A DNA stretch of 5,570 nucleotides from an uncultured Rikenella sp. (lineage in GTDB: Bacteria; Bacteroidota; Bacteroidia; Bacteroidales; Rikenellaceae). Under the pieces are notes generated by a model that saw only the letters and a list, made by a program, of their open reading frames with translations, ran no database searches and was not told the origin of the DNA. Positions 1-5,321 of this stretch are shown here, one piece after another. The stretch spans positions 1 through 5,570 of the forward strand of contig NZ_CAJTUJ010000124.1 of assembly GCF_910579375.1 (NCBI RefSeq). Reading direction: 5' to 3'. The translations under genes were made by a program, and so were the position numbers. The stretch's first letter is position 1. The number at the start of each line of letters is the position of its first letter.

Positions 1-9
1 TCGGCCCGC

Positions 10-26
10 GCGGCTCAGAGAGCCGC
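10..26 (+). terminator. Small GC-rich hairpin, possible end of an upstream transcript
   Basis: A perfect 7-bp stem, GCGGCTC (10-16) with GAGCCGC (20-26), closes a 3-base loop. It is followed by AT-rich sequence (ATTTAAAT at 36-43) but not by a clean T run. All three + strand frames entering from the left edge stop by position 69, so an upstream gene could end here and this could be its terminator. It could equally be part of the leader RNA that follows. The missing T tract keeps confidence low. Confidence 0.3.
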
Positions 27-46
27 AGTGATGCAATTTAAATGCA

Positions 47-325
47 GGGTTGGGTGGTCAGTTACTTAGGGTAGTTCCAGCCCATTGCCCACCGCGAGCG
101 GCACCCCCGTTTATTACGAGAGGCAGCGCAACTGAAAACCGTAGGCACGGTAATCAGTGCTGCCGGGACGGAGCCATGTGCCCCCGAAAATCAAGTTCAG
201 GCCACTGCTCCCACTGGTTGTGGAAGACCAGGCGTAACCTCCGCTACCCCCGTGGCCCGGTGTGCCATCCGTGCGATCGCGGTAGCCCGGGGCGAAACGC
301 CGCAGCCCCGAGTCCTTACCCGACA
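47..325 (+). promoter_or_regulatory. Structured leader RNA, candidate divergent cobalamin riboswitch
   Basis: This stretch holds no believable protein but folds strongly. GTTGGGT (49-55) pairs with ACCCGAC (318-324), with one G-U pair, and closes the whole region. Inside are a 16-bp interrupted hairpin at 122-164 (GGCAGC/GCTGCC, ACTGA/TCAGT, ACCGT/ACGGT), CTGGT/ACCAG at 214-231, GCTACC/GGTAGC at 243-286 and CGGGGC/GCCCCG at 288-310. It ends about 20 bases before a FecCD/BtuC-type permease, a usual place for a cobalamin riboswitch. Resemblances to that class are GCCACTG at 201-207, GGAAG at 222-226, AGTC...ACC at 311-320 as a poor match to the B12 box, and TTAGGG at 65-70. The canonical AGGGAA, GGTG and CCCGCA core is not clear, so the cobalamin label is an inference. 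The structured-leader reading is firmer than the ligand. No Bacteroidetes -7 element is visible in front of it, so its promoter may lie left of the window. Confidence 0.4.
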
Positions 326-346
326 GAAAGATAGAACCGAAGAACG

Positions 347-1333
347 TTGAGAACGAAATTTATACTCCTCATTGTACTGCTCGTCGCACTGTTCGGAGCC
401 GATGTGGTCGTCGGTTCGACCGGGCTGTTGTGGCCCTTCGGCGCCGGTCGGGACGACGTGGCGTGGCGGATTCTGTTCGACTTCCGGCTGCCCAAAGCGA
501 CTGCGGCATGGCTGGTCGGGAGCGCGCTGGCCGTGAGCGGTCTGCTGATGCAGACCGTCTTTCGGAATCCTTTGGCAGGGCCTTACGTGCTGGGCGTCAG
601 CTCGGGAGCGAGTCTTGGCGTGGCGCTTTTTCTGCTCGGAGCGCCCGTGCTCGGCGGCCTCGGCGTGGCGCGCGATCTCGGAACGGCCGTGGCTGCATGG
701 GGTGGAGCAGTGGCGGTGCTGGTCGTCGTGATGGCCGTTTCGGCCCGCATCAAGGATATTATGGCCGTGCTGATCCTCGGGATGATGTTCGGCAGCGGCG
801 CCGCGGCGTTGGTCGATGTCTTGCAGTATTTCAGCAGCGACAGCGCGTTGAAAGGGTTCGTCATCTGGTCGATGGGGAGCCTCGGCGGGCTGTCGCACGC
901 CCAGCTGCTGATTCTCGCTCTGTGCGTCGGCGGAGGGATGCTGCTGGCCGTTCTTTCCGTGAAACCGTTGAACCTCTTGCTGCTGGGCGACGGATACGCC
1001 CGGAGTATGGGGGTCTCGATCCGGCGGGTGCGGACGGTGATTTTTTTTGCGACCTCGTTGCTGGCGGGCGGCGTGACGGCTTTCTGCGGGCCGATCGGGT
1101 TCGTCGGCATCGCCGTGCCGCACCTGGCCCGGATGTGCTTTCGGAGGGCCGACCACCGGATCCTGCTGCCCGCTTCGATGTTGATCGGGGCCGATCTGGT
1201 GCTCTTGTGCGACCTCTTGTCGCAACTGCCGGGCACCGATCTGATCTTGCCCATCAATACGCTGACGGCGCTGGTGGGGATACCGGTGGTGGTCGCTGTG
1301 GTGGTCAATAACAAACGCGGGAGGATGATGTAA
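347..1333 (+). CDS. FecCD/BtuC-family ABC transporter permease
   Basis: This 328-residue inner-membrane permease would form a homodimeric channel importing a metal chelate (cobalamin, haem or ferric siderophore) in a type II ABC importer. It is hydrophobic throughout, as expected for the roughly ten-helix BtuC/FhuB/FecCD fold, and is of normal length. Family landmarks are FRNPLAGPYVLG and SSGASLG (72-91), WSMGSL (174-179), the ATPase-contact loop LLLGDGYARSMGVS (211-224), GPIGFVGIAVPHLAR (248-262) and LPINTLTALVGIPV (301-314). The start is a TTG: an in-frame TAG at 332-334 rules out anything much longer, and the first in-frame ATG (residue 69) would delete the first helix. Its stop overlaps the ATPase start by one base (TAATG). 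Substrate cannot be read from the sequence. A cobalamin role is suggested only by the possible riboswitch upstream. No binding protein is adjacent on the right. Confidence 0.93.
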   Translation: MRTKFILLIVLLVALFGADVVVGSTGLLWPFGAGRDDVAWRILFDFRLPKATAAWLVGSALAVSGLLMQTVFRNPLAGPYVLGVSSGASLGVALFLLGAPVLGGLGVARDLGTAVAAWGGAVAVLVVVMAVSARIKDIMAVLILGMMFGSGAAALVDVLQYFSSDSALKGFVIWSMGSLGGLSHAQLLILALCVGGGMLLAVLSVKPLNLLLLGDGYARSMGVSIRRVRTVIFFATSLLAGGVTAFCGPIGFVGIAVPHLARMCFRRADHRILLPASMLIGADLVLLCDLLSQLPGTDLILPINTLTALVGIPVVVAVVVNNKRGRMM

Positions 1334-2124
1334 TGGGGCTCGAAATCGAATCGCTCACCCTCGGTTACCGACCGAAGCGGAAAGAGGAGCGCATTTTGCA
1401 AACGGGGTTGACGCTGCGGGCCGGGGAGGGGAAGATCGTGGCCCTGCTGGGCCGGAACGGGGTCGGAAAGAGCACCCTCCTGCGGGTCTTGGCCGGTGTG
1501 CGGGCGCCGTTGGGCGGATCGGTGTCGTTGGACGGTGAGGAGTTGTTGCGGCTCGCTCCGGCGGAACGGGCCAAACGGATCGCCTTTGTGACCACGGAGT
1601 CGGTGACGGTGGCTCACTTGCGTGTGTACGAGGCGGTGGCTATGGGGAGAGCGCCGTATACGGGGTGGTTCGGATCGTTGTCGACGGAGGATGAGCGGCG
1701 GGTGGCCGAGGCATTGGAGCAGGTCGGGATGACCGCCTTTCGCGAGAAGACGCTCGACACGCTCAGCGACGGAGAACGGCAGCGGGTGATGATTGCGCGG
1801 GCCTTGGCGCAGGACACGCCGGTGATGCTGCTCGACGAACCGACGGCTTTTCTCGACCTGCCGAACCGGTATCACACCGTTCTGCTGTTGAGGCGGCTGG
1901 CGCATCGGACGGGCAAGATCGTCGTTTTTTCGTCTCACGACCTGTCGGTGGCGCTCCAGTTGTGCGACGTGTTGTGGGTGATGGGGCGCGACGGAGTGGA
2001 GGCGGGTGCGCCGGACGAGTTGTTGGCGAACGGAGCGATCGGGCGGATATTCGGTGATTTGCCGCTGCATTGCGGGGCCGACGGAACGATTCGATGGACG
2101 GTTCCGTTCGGGGATGGGGAGTAA
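1333..2124 (+). CDS. ABC transporter ATP-binding protein, FecE/BtuD type
   Basis: This 263-residue cytoplasmic ATPase pairs with the preceding permease and powers import of a metal chelate or cobalamin. Visible motifs are Walker A GRNGVGKST (40-48), signature LSDGERQR (144-151), Walker B VMLLDEP with catalytic Glu169, D-loop FLDL (173-176) and switch His202 in SSHDLS. Two motifs depart from textbook form. The Q-loop, usually VPQ, reads FVTTES (85-90) and lacks the glutamine, and the signature is LSDGE instead of LSGGQ. All other catalytic residues are present, so the protein should still hydrolyse ATP. The ATG overlaps the permease stop by one base, implying translational coupling and equal dosage. 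The last 20 or so residues after the ABC fold are typical of FecE-like members. Length is normal and no frameshift is seen. FecE-like membership is well supported, but the substrate is not. Confidence 0.93.
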   Translation: MGLEIESLTLGYRPKRKEERILQTGLTLRAGEGKIVALLGRNGVGKSTLLRVLAGVRAPLGGSVSLDGEELLRLAPAERAKRIAFVTTESVTVAHLRVYEAVAMGRAPYTGWFGSLSTEDERRVAEALEQVGMTAFREKTLDTLSDGERQRVMIARALAQDTPVMLLDEPTAFLDLPNRYHTVLLLRRLAHRTGKIVVFSSHDLSVALQLCDVLWVMGRDGVEAGAPDELLANGAIGRIFGDLPLHCGADGTIRWTVPFGDGE

Positions 2125-2125
2125 C

Positions 2126-2166
2126 GCGAACGCCGGCTGTCGTGATAAACGACAGCCGGCGTTCGC
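2126..2166. terminator. Bidirectional intrinsic terminator between convergent operons
   Basis: A perfect 17-bp stem, GCGAACGCCGGCTGTCG (2126-2142) with its complement at 2150-2166, closes a 7-base loop, TGATAAA. It begins one base after the ATPase stop codon and lies 18 bases from the end of the convergent DUF4349 gene, so it can terminate both transcripts. The T tract is weak on both sides (ATTT on the +, almost none on the -), so stem strength probably does most of the work. A second small GCCG/CGGC hairpin lies at 2171-2183. Confidence 0.85.
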
Positions 2167-2184
2167 ATTTGCCGTAAAGCGGCA

Positions 2185-3174
2185 TTATTGTTTTTTCTTG
2201 CGGCAGAATCGTTTCCGGCACCACAAGACGCCCCACACGATCGCTCCCCCCAGAATCAGCCACCAGATGTGGAACAGGAACAACACGATGATCCGCAGTA
2301 CGCTGAGGCCGCGCGACAAGGCTTGTCCCGCCTCCTTCCAGAATCCCGGACGGTAGGGCTGCACCTCGTCCGACTGCGGAAGTACCTCGTTTCGAACCGT
2401 TTCGCGCTGGTAGAGGTGCAGCGTCACGGTGCTGAACCGGATCCGGTCGTTCAACCGCCGGAGCTGCAACGCGGCTTCGTCTCCTTCGAGCGTGCGTTTG
2501 AACGTCGCCTCCGTAGCGGAGTCTGTCCGAGGCCGCCGGTTCGAATCCGATACATATTTCTTATATCGTTTGTCGGTTTGTTGCCGCCCCTGCCAGTCGA
2601 GCGTTACATCCTCCGCTTCCATCTTGCGGTAATCCAGAAAGTCGATGTGGTTCGAAACCAGCTGCAATACCGTGTCCAGCCGTTCGCTCGGCACCCGGAT
2701 CTTCATCCGGCACGAGAGCCGATGCGTGGTGGTCTCCAGGATCGAATCCCGACTGAGCGGTGTCGTTCGGGTCGAAAAGACCGAATTTTCCATATTGCTG
2801 CTCTCTACGAAGCCCCCCTGTTGCCGCACGATCTCTTCGATCGAGTAGATCGAGGTGGCCAAGTGTTTGACGCGGAACTTCATCGTCGCCGTGCGGACGA
2901 ACCGCCGCGAGCTGTCCGATGACGCCACCGAACCCGCGGCCAGCAGCTCCCGCCACTCCGCTTCGCCCTTGTTTCGGCCCGCTCCGGACGGAGTACCTCC
3001 GTAGACGGCATCGGCAGCGTTCGTTATCCCCTCGTCCTCCGGCAGGTCGACCTCTTCGACCTCTACGGCAGCCTCTTCCTCGTGCAGGTCCGAGGAGCTG
3101 CCGTGCGATCCGCAACCCGGCAAGCCGAGCAGGGCCGTTGCGCTTATCCAGAGCAGAATCAACCGTTTTTTCAT
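2185..3174 (-). CDS. DUF4349 domain lipoprotein with C-terminal membrane anchor
   Basis: This 329-residue protein of unknown function matches DUF4349 (PF14257) in layout. The N-terminus is a lipoprotein signal, MKKR plus a hydrophobic core and lipobox LPGC with the lipidated Cys at 21. An acidic low-complexity linker follows (31-48, rich in Glu and Asp), then the globular region (about 90-260) with a charged, probably helical middle. A single hydrophobic helix at about 292-318 (IIVLFLFHIWWLI) precedes a very basic tail (RKRFCRKKKQ). Lipid anchor plus C-terminal helix suggests a protein held in the inner membrane with its domain in the periplasm and the tail in the cytoplasm. That topology is inferred. 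The ATG overlaps the mazG stop by four bases (ATGA), so it is the last gene of the glycosyltransferase-mazG operon. A stress or envelope role is possible, but nothing here demonstrates one. Confidence 0.85.
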   Translation of the reverse strand: MKKRLILLWISATALLGLPGCGSHGSSSDLHEEEAAVEVEEVDLPEDEGITNAADAVYGGTPSGAGRNKGEAEWRELLAAGSVASSDSSRRFVRTATMKFRVKHLATSIYSIEEIVRQQGGFVESSNMENSVFSTRTTPLSRDSILETTTHRLSCRMKIRVPSERLDTVLQLVSNHIDFLDYRKMEAEDVTLDWQGRQQTDKRYKKYVSDSNRRPRTDSATEATFKRTLEGDEAALQLRRLNDRIRFSTVTLHLYQRETVRNEVLPQSDEVQPYRPGFWKEAGQALSRGLSVLRIIVLFLFHIWWLILGGAIVWGVLWCRKRFCRKKKQ

Positions 3175-3971
3175 AACGTTTCGTCGTTTAGGTGTTTGGT
3201 CTTCGCCTCGTTCCAGTATCGCTCCATCTCATCCGCCGGGAAGTCTTGTAAAGATACGCCTTTTTCCTTGGCTTTGTGCTCCATGTATCCGAAGCGGGCC
3301 ATGAATTTCCGGTTCGTCCGCTCCAGCGCCAGGTCGGGATTCACCCCGTACAGCCGCGCGGCGTTCACTACCGAAAAGAGCAGGTCGCCGAACTCCGCCT
3401 CCAACCGATCGGCATCCGCACCCTCTATTTCGGCCTGAATCTCCTCCGTCTCTTCCCGCACCTTTGCCCACACCTCCTGCCGTTCGTGCCAGTCGAATCC
3501 CACCGTCGCCGCCTTCTGCTGAATCCGGCAGGCCTTCGGCAAGGCAGGCATCCCCTTCGGCACCCCCGCCAGAATCGTCTTGTTGCCGTCTTTCTCTTTC
3601 TGCTTCAGCACCTCCCAATTCTGCACCACCCGTCCCGCATCGGCCGCCACCGCCTCGCCGTAGACGTGCGGGTGGCGGTAGATCAGTTTTTCGCAGAGCG
3701 CCGTCGCCACGTCGCCGATGTCGAACCGCCCCTCCTCCTGTGCGATCCGGGCGTAGAAAACGATGTGCAGCAGCAGGTCGCCCAACTCCTTCTTTATATA
3801 TAGAGGATCGCCCTCCACGATGGCGTCCATCAGTTCGAAACACTCTTCGATGGTGGCGTTCCGCAACGAGAGCATTGTCTGCTCCCGATCCCACGGACAT
3901 TTGACCCGCAGTTCGTCCATAATGTCCAGCAGCCGTCCGATGGCGGCCAGCTTTTCTTCCCGGCTATTCAT
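3171..3971 (-). CDS. mazG: Nucleoside triphosphate pyrophosphohydrolase MazG
   Basis: MazG hydrolyses (d)NTPs to the monophosphate and pyrophosphate. In the cytoplasm it cleans nucleotide pools and, in some bacteria, affects ppGpp levels. The 266 residues agree with the usual length of about 263 and contain two all-alpha MazG domains in tandem. Domain 1 has CPWDREQT (25-32), EECFEL (42-47) with the EExxE metal ligands, and ELGDLLLH (62-69). The linker carries KLIYRHPHVYG (95-105), the GNKTILAGVPKGMPALPKA region (129-147) and KAATVGFDW (153-161). Domain 2 repeats the metal motif with E173, E174 and E177 and FGDLLFSVVNAAR (194-206). An upstream in-frame ATG at 4148 would add 59 residues of low-complexity sequence lying over the glycosyltransferase gene. 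The ATG at 3971 begins the conserved protein and overlaps the upstream stop by 8 bases, so it is preferred. It sits between the glycosyltransferase and DUF4349 genes with both ends overlapping. Confidence 0.96.
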   Translation of the reverse strand: MNSREEKLAAIGRLLDIMDELRVKCPWDREQTMLSLRNATIEECFELMDAIVEGDPLYIKKELGDLLLHIVFYARIAQEEGRFDIGDVATALCEKLIYRHPHVYGEAVAADAGRVVQNWEVLKQKEKDGNKTILAGVPKGMPALPKACRIQQKAATVGFDWHERQEVWAKVREETEEIQAEIEGADADRLEAEFGDLLFSVVNAARLYGVNPDLALERTNRKFMARFGYMEHKAKEKGVSLQDFPADEMERYWNEAKTKHLNDETL

Positions 3972-4920
3972 GATCTCTTTTGGTTGTGTGTCTGTTTTCG
4001 CGTGTTTGTCGGCCCTGTTTCCAAGCCGCCGCATTGATTTCTGCCCATTCGGCGTACCGTTCTCGTTTCGCATGGTTGCCCGTGAGTCGTCCCCACGCGG
4101 CGTGCAGCCGGTATCCTGTTTGGGCGAGCCGATATGCCCATCGGGCATGACTCGTTCCGTGTACTTTATTATAATAGATGTATTTCGACTCTTGTATCCG
4201 TTGAAATTTGGTGTTCGGCACCGTGCACGATTGTCCGGCCAGGTGAATGATCCGGGCCTGAGGTACCGACCAGACCTCGAATCCGCTCCGCCGGATACGC
4301 ACGCAGAGCTCGATGTCTTCGTAGTACATGAAAAAGTCGGGATCGAAAGCCTCCCGGTTTTTCAAGGCGGCTCTTCTGACCATCAGATCCGCTCCCACGA
4401 TGTATCCGACTTGCCGCGGCTCGGACGTGTGGTTGAACCAAGGCTCGTTCGGCCACAGACGCCGCTTGATGAAGGCGGGCAATTCCCAGCCGAGTCCGTG
4501 CACGGAGGCGAACGATCGATTGGGTGCGGTTCCGTCTGCGCGGAACAGGTTTCCGCCCGCTACTCCCGCTTCCGGACGGTTGTCCAGAAATTCCGCCAGA
4601 ATGGCCGGCGCATCGTTGAGCAGTACGGTATCCGAGTTGAGGAAAAAGAGGTATTCCGCTTCTCCGAAACGTTCTTCCAATACCTTCACGCCCAAATTGT
4701 TGGCGTGTCCGAAACCGAGATTCTCCCCGGCCTCCACGCAAACGACCTCCGGAAATTCACTTCGTACCATCTCGGCCGATCCGTCCGTCGAGCCGTTGTC
4801 CACCACCGCCACCCGGATTGTCTCCTCGCCCCCGTGCGATAGGTAGGTAGCGAGTGATTGCAGGCAATTCCGCAGGAGCGCGCACGTGTTATAGTTGACA
4901 ATGACGATTCCTATTCGCAT
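3964..4920 (-). CDS. Family 2 glycosyltransferase, rhamnosyltransferase-like
   Basis: This 318-residue GT-A fold enzyme transfers a sugar from a nucleotide donor to a glycan or lipid carrier, probably for cell-surface polysaccharide. The N-terminal motif IVNYNT (7-12), DNGSTDGS (41-48), ENLGFGHANN (66-75), the DXD-equivalent NSDT (95-98), GADLMVRR (176-183) and FMYYEDIELCVR (197-208, with Glu201-Asp202 as likely catalytic base region) give the order seen in GT2 enzymes of the WbbL/rhamnosyltransferase group. H226 in IIHLAGQS is also usual there. No transmembrane helix is seen, so it would act at the cytoplasmic face. The tail (about 255-318) is basic and variable. It is the first gene of the operon, with a 4920-4918 ATG and a candidate promoter about 50-80 bases upstream. 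No other polysaccharide gene is in the window, so it is an orphan here, and donor and acceptor cannot be named. Confidence 0.92.
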   Translation of the reverse strand: MRIGIVIVNYNTCALLRNCLQSLATYLSHGGEETIRVAVVDNGSTDGSAEMVRSEFPEVVCVEAGENLGFGHANNLGVKVLEERFGEAEYLFFLNSDTVLLNDAPAILAEFLDNRPEAGVAGGNLFRADGTAPNRSFASVHGLGWELPAFIKRRLWPNEPWFNHTSEPRQVGYIVGADLMVRRAALKNREAFDPDFFMYYEDIELCVRIRRSGFEVWSVPQARIIHLAGQSCTVPNTKFQRIQESKYIYYNKVHGTSHARWAYRLAQTGYRLHAAWGRLTGNHAKRERYAEWAEINAAAWKQGRQTRENRHTTKRDHE

Positions 4921-4969
4921 CGGTTGTTGTTTTTTGATACTCTATATCGGTTTGGGTATAAGAGTACTA

Positions 4970-5000
4970 CAAAGCTACGGAAAAAAAGAATTCGAAAAAA
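4970..5000 (-). promoter_or_regulatory. Candidate promoter of the glycosyltransferase-mazG-DUF4349 operon
   Basis: On the - strand TAGCTTTG (4977-4970) is a full match to the Bacteroidetes -7 element TAnnTTTG. Nineteen bases upstream lies TTTT (5000-4997) where TTTG is expected, inside an AT-rich tract. Transcription would start near 4963, giving a 5' leader of about 40 bases before the ATG at 4920. The -33 element is imperfect. The same A-rich DNA also serves the divergent rRNA promoters. Confidence 0.5.
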
Positions 5001-5012
5001 TATTCGAAAATG
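4978..5012 (+). promoter_or_regulatory. A-tract upstream region of the first rRNA promoter
   Basis: Immediately before the first rrn promoter lies a run of A tracts that includes two copies of ATTCGAAAA (4990-4998 and 5002-5010), 12 bases apart. Phased A tracts upstream of rRNA promoters commonly act like UP elements or bend the DNA. That function is inferred from position and composition only. A similar A/T patch (5084-5103) precedes the second promoter. Confidence 0.4.
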
Positions 5013-5043
5013 TTTGCAAAGACCGGAAAGGTGATTACCTTTG
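5013..5043 (+). promoter_or_regulatory. rRNA operon promoter P1, Bacteroidetes type
   Basis: The -33 element TTTG (5013-5016) and -7 element TACCTTTG (5036-5043) are separated by exactly 19 bases, a full match to the Bacteroidetes primary sigma consensus (TTTG, about 19 bases, TAnnTTTG). The expected start is near 5050. It lies about 470 bases before the 16S gene. An A-rich tract precedes it. Confidence 0.8.
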
Positions 5044-5103
5044 CATCCGCAAAAGAGAGGAGGTGCGTGGGATGGTGGGGTGGTAGAAAAAAGTGAAAAA
5101 GTT

Positions 5104-5134
5104 TTTGCAGAATTGAAATTTTGAATTACCTTTG
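5104..5134 (+). promoter_or_regulatory. rRNA operon promoter P2, near-copy of P1
   Basis: TTTG (5104-5107) and TACCTTTG (5127-5134) again sit 19 bases apart. Both promoters share ATTACCTTTGCA around the -7 element and TTTGCA at the -33 element, while the spacers differ. The distance between equivalent positions is 91 bases. The expected start is near 5141. Tandem promoters are usual for rRNA operons and allow high or growth-regulated output. Confidence 0.8.
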
Positions 5135-5233
5135 CAGTTCGTTTCGGAAGTTTTTCCGGCGGACGCAATAAAGTTGCTGTTTTTTCGTTTGTATTCATTC
5201 GGGAGTTTCCGGAAGCGAACGTGAAAATATGAA

Positions 5234-5247
5234 GACCTGAAAAGGTC
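5234..5247 (+). other. Leader stem-loop with GAAA tetraloop
   Basis: GACCT (5234-5238) pairs perfectly with AGGTC (5243-5247) around a GAAA tetraloop, a very stable GNRA cap. It lies four bases before the possible boxA-like element, the arrangement of boxB followed by boxA in rRNA antitermination leaders. The boxB reading is inference. Confidence 0.5.
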
Positions 5248-5250
5248 AAA

Positions 5251-5267
5251 AGTTCATTGAAGTATTG
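5251..5267 (+). promoter_or_regulatory. Possible boxA-like antitermination element
   Basis: AGTTCATTGAAGTATTG resembles a T-rich GTTCTTTGA...TATTG motif that I recall as common in Bacteroidetes rRNA leaders and that sits where boxA would. In E. coli, boxA binds NusB-S10 to keep polymerase from stopping in rRNA. Similarity was judged by eye only, so the function is tentative. Confidence 0.35.
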
Positions 5268-5287
5268 CAGTTGTAGTACAAGTTTAG

Positions 5288-5303
5288 GAGCCAGTAATGG
5301 CTC
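5288..5303 (+). other. Leader stem-loop, GAGCC/GGCTC
   Basis: GAGCC (5288-5292) pairs perfectly with GGCTC (5299-5303) around the 6-base loop AGTAAT. It is followed after two bases by a second hairpin, so the two probably stack. No T run follows, so this is leader structure and not a terminator. Confidence 0.45.
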
Positions 5304-5305
5304 AT

Positions 5306-5321
5306 CACCTAGAGATAGGTG
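5306..5321 (+). other. Leader stem-loop with GAGA tetraloop
   Basis: CACCTA (5306-5311) pairs perfectly with TAGGTG (5316-5321) around GAGA, a GNRA tetraloop. It is followed by GGAAAAAAGC, which is A-rich and not T-rich, so it is unlikely to be a terminator. It may be a processing or antitermination structure. Confidence 0.5.

Noticed and set aside
32..46. Near-palindrome TGCAATTTAAATGCA as an operator
   Set aside because: The symmetry is broken by one extra A and no regulator or promoter consensus accompanies it, so it cannot be called an operator.
1..69. 3' end of an upstream protein gene entering from the left
   Set aside because: Frames stop at 31, 41 and 69, and any of them could be a real C-terminus, but no sequence is recognisable, so none is called.
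47..325. RNase P RNA, tmRNA or SRP RNA in the leader region
   Set aside because: An ACAGAAA near the 3' end recalls RNase P, but GAGGAAAGTCC and the other conserved blocks are absent. No tmRNA ends or SRP GGAAG-loop context were found.
50..334. 94-residue + strand open frame across the leader region
   Set aside because: The translation is rich in Arg, Pro, Cys and His with no fold or motif, and the DNA is dominated by RNA-like inverted repeats, so it is taken as non-coding.
197..1225. Long - strand frames opposite the permease and ATPase genes
   Set aside because: They are shadows created by G+C-rich codon bias, with His/Arg/Gln/Pro-rich translations and no domain, while the + strand proteins match known families fully.
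3972..4148. N-terminal 59-residue extension of MazG from the ATG at 4148
   Set aside because: The extension is low-complexity, lies entirely over the glycosyltransferase gene, and is not part of the conserved MazG length. The ATG at 3971 fits better.
4895..5086. 63-residue + strand open frame before the rRNA leader
   Set aside because: It begins inside the glycosyltransferase gene, spans promoter P1 and ends in the four-codon frame. Composition gives no sign of a protein.
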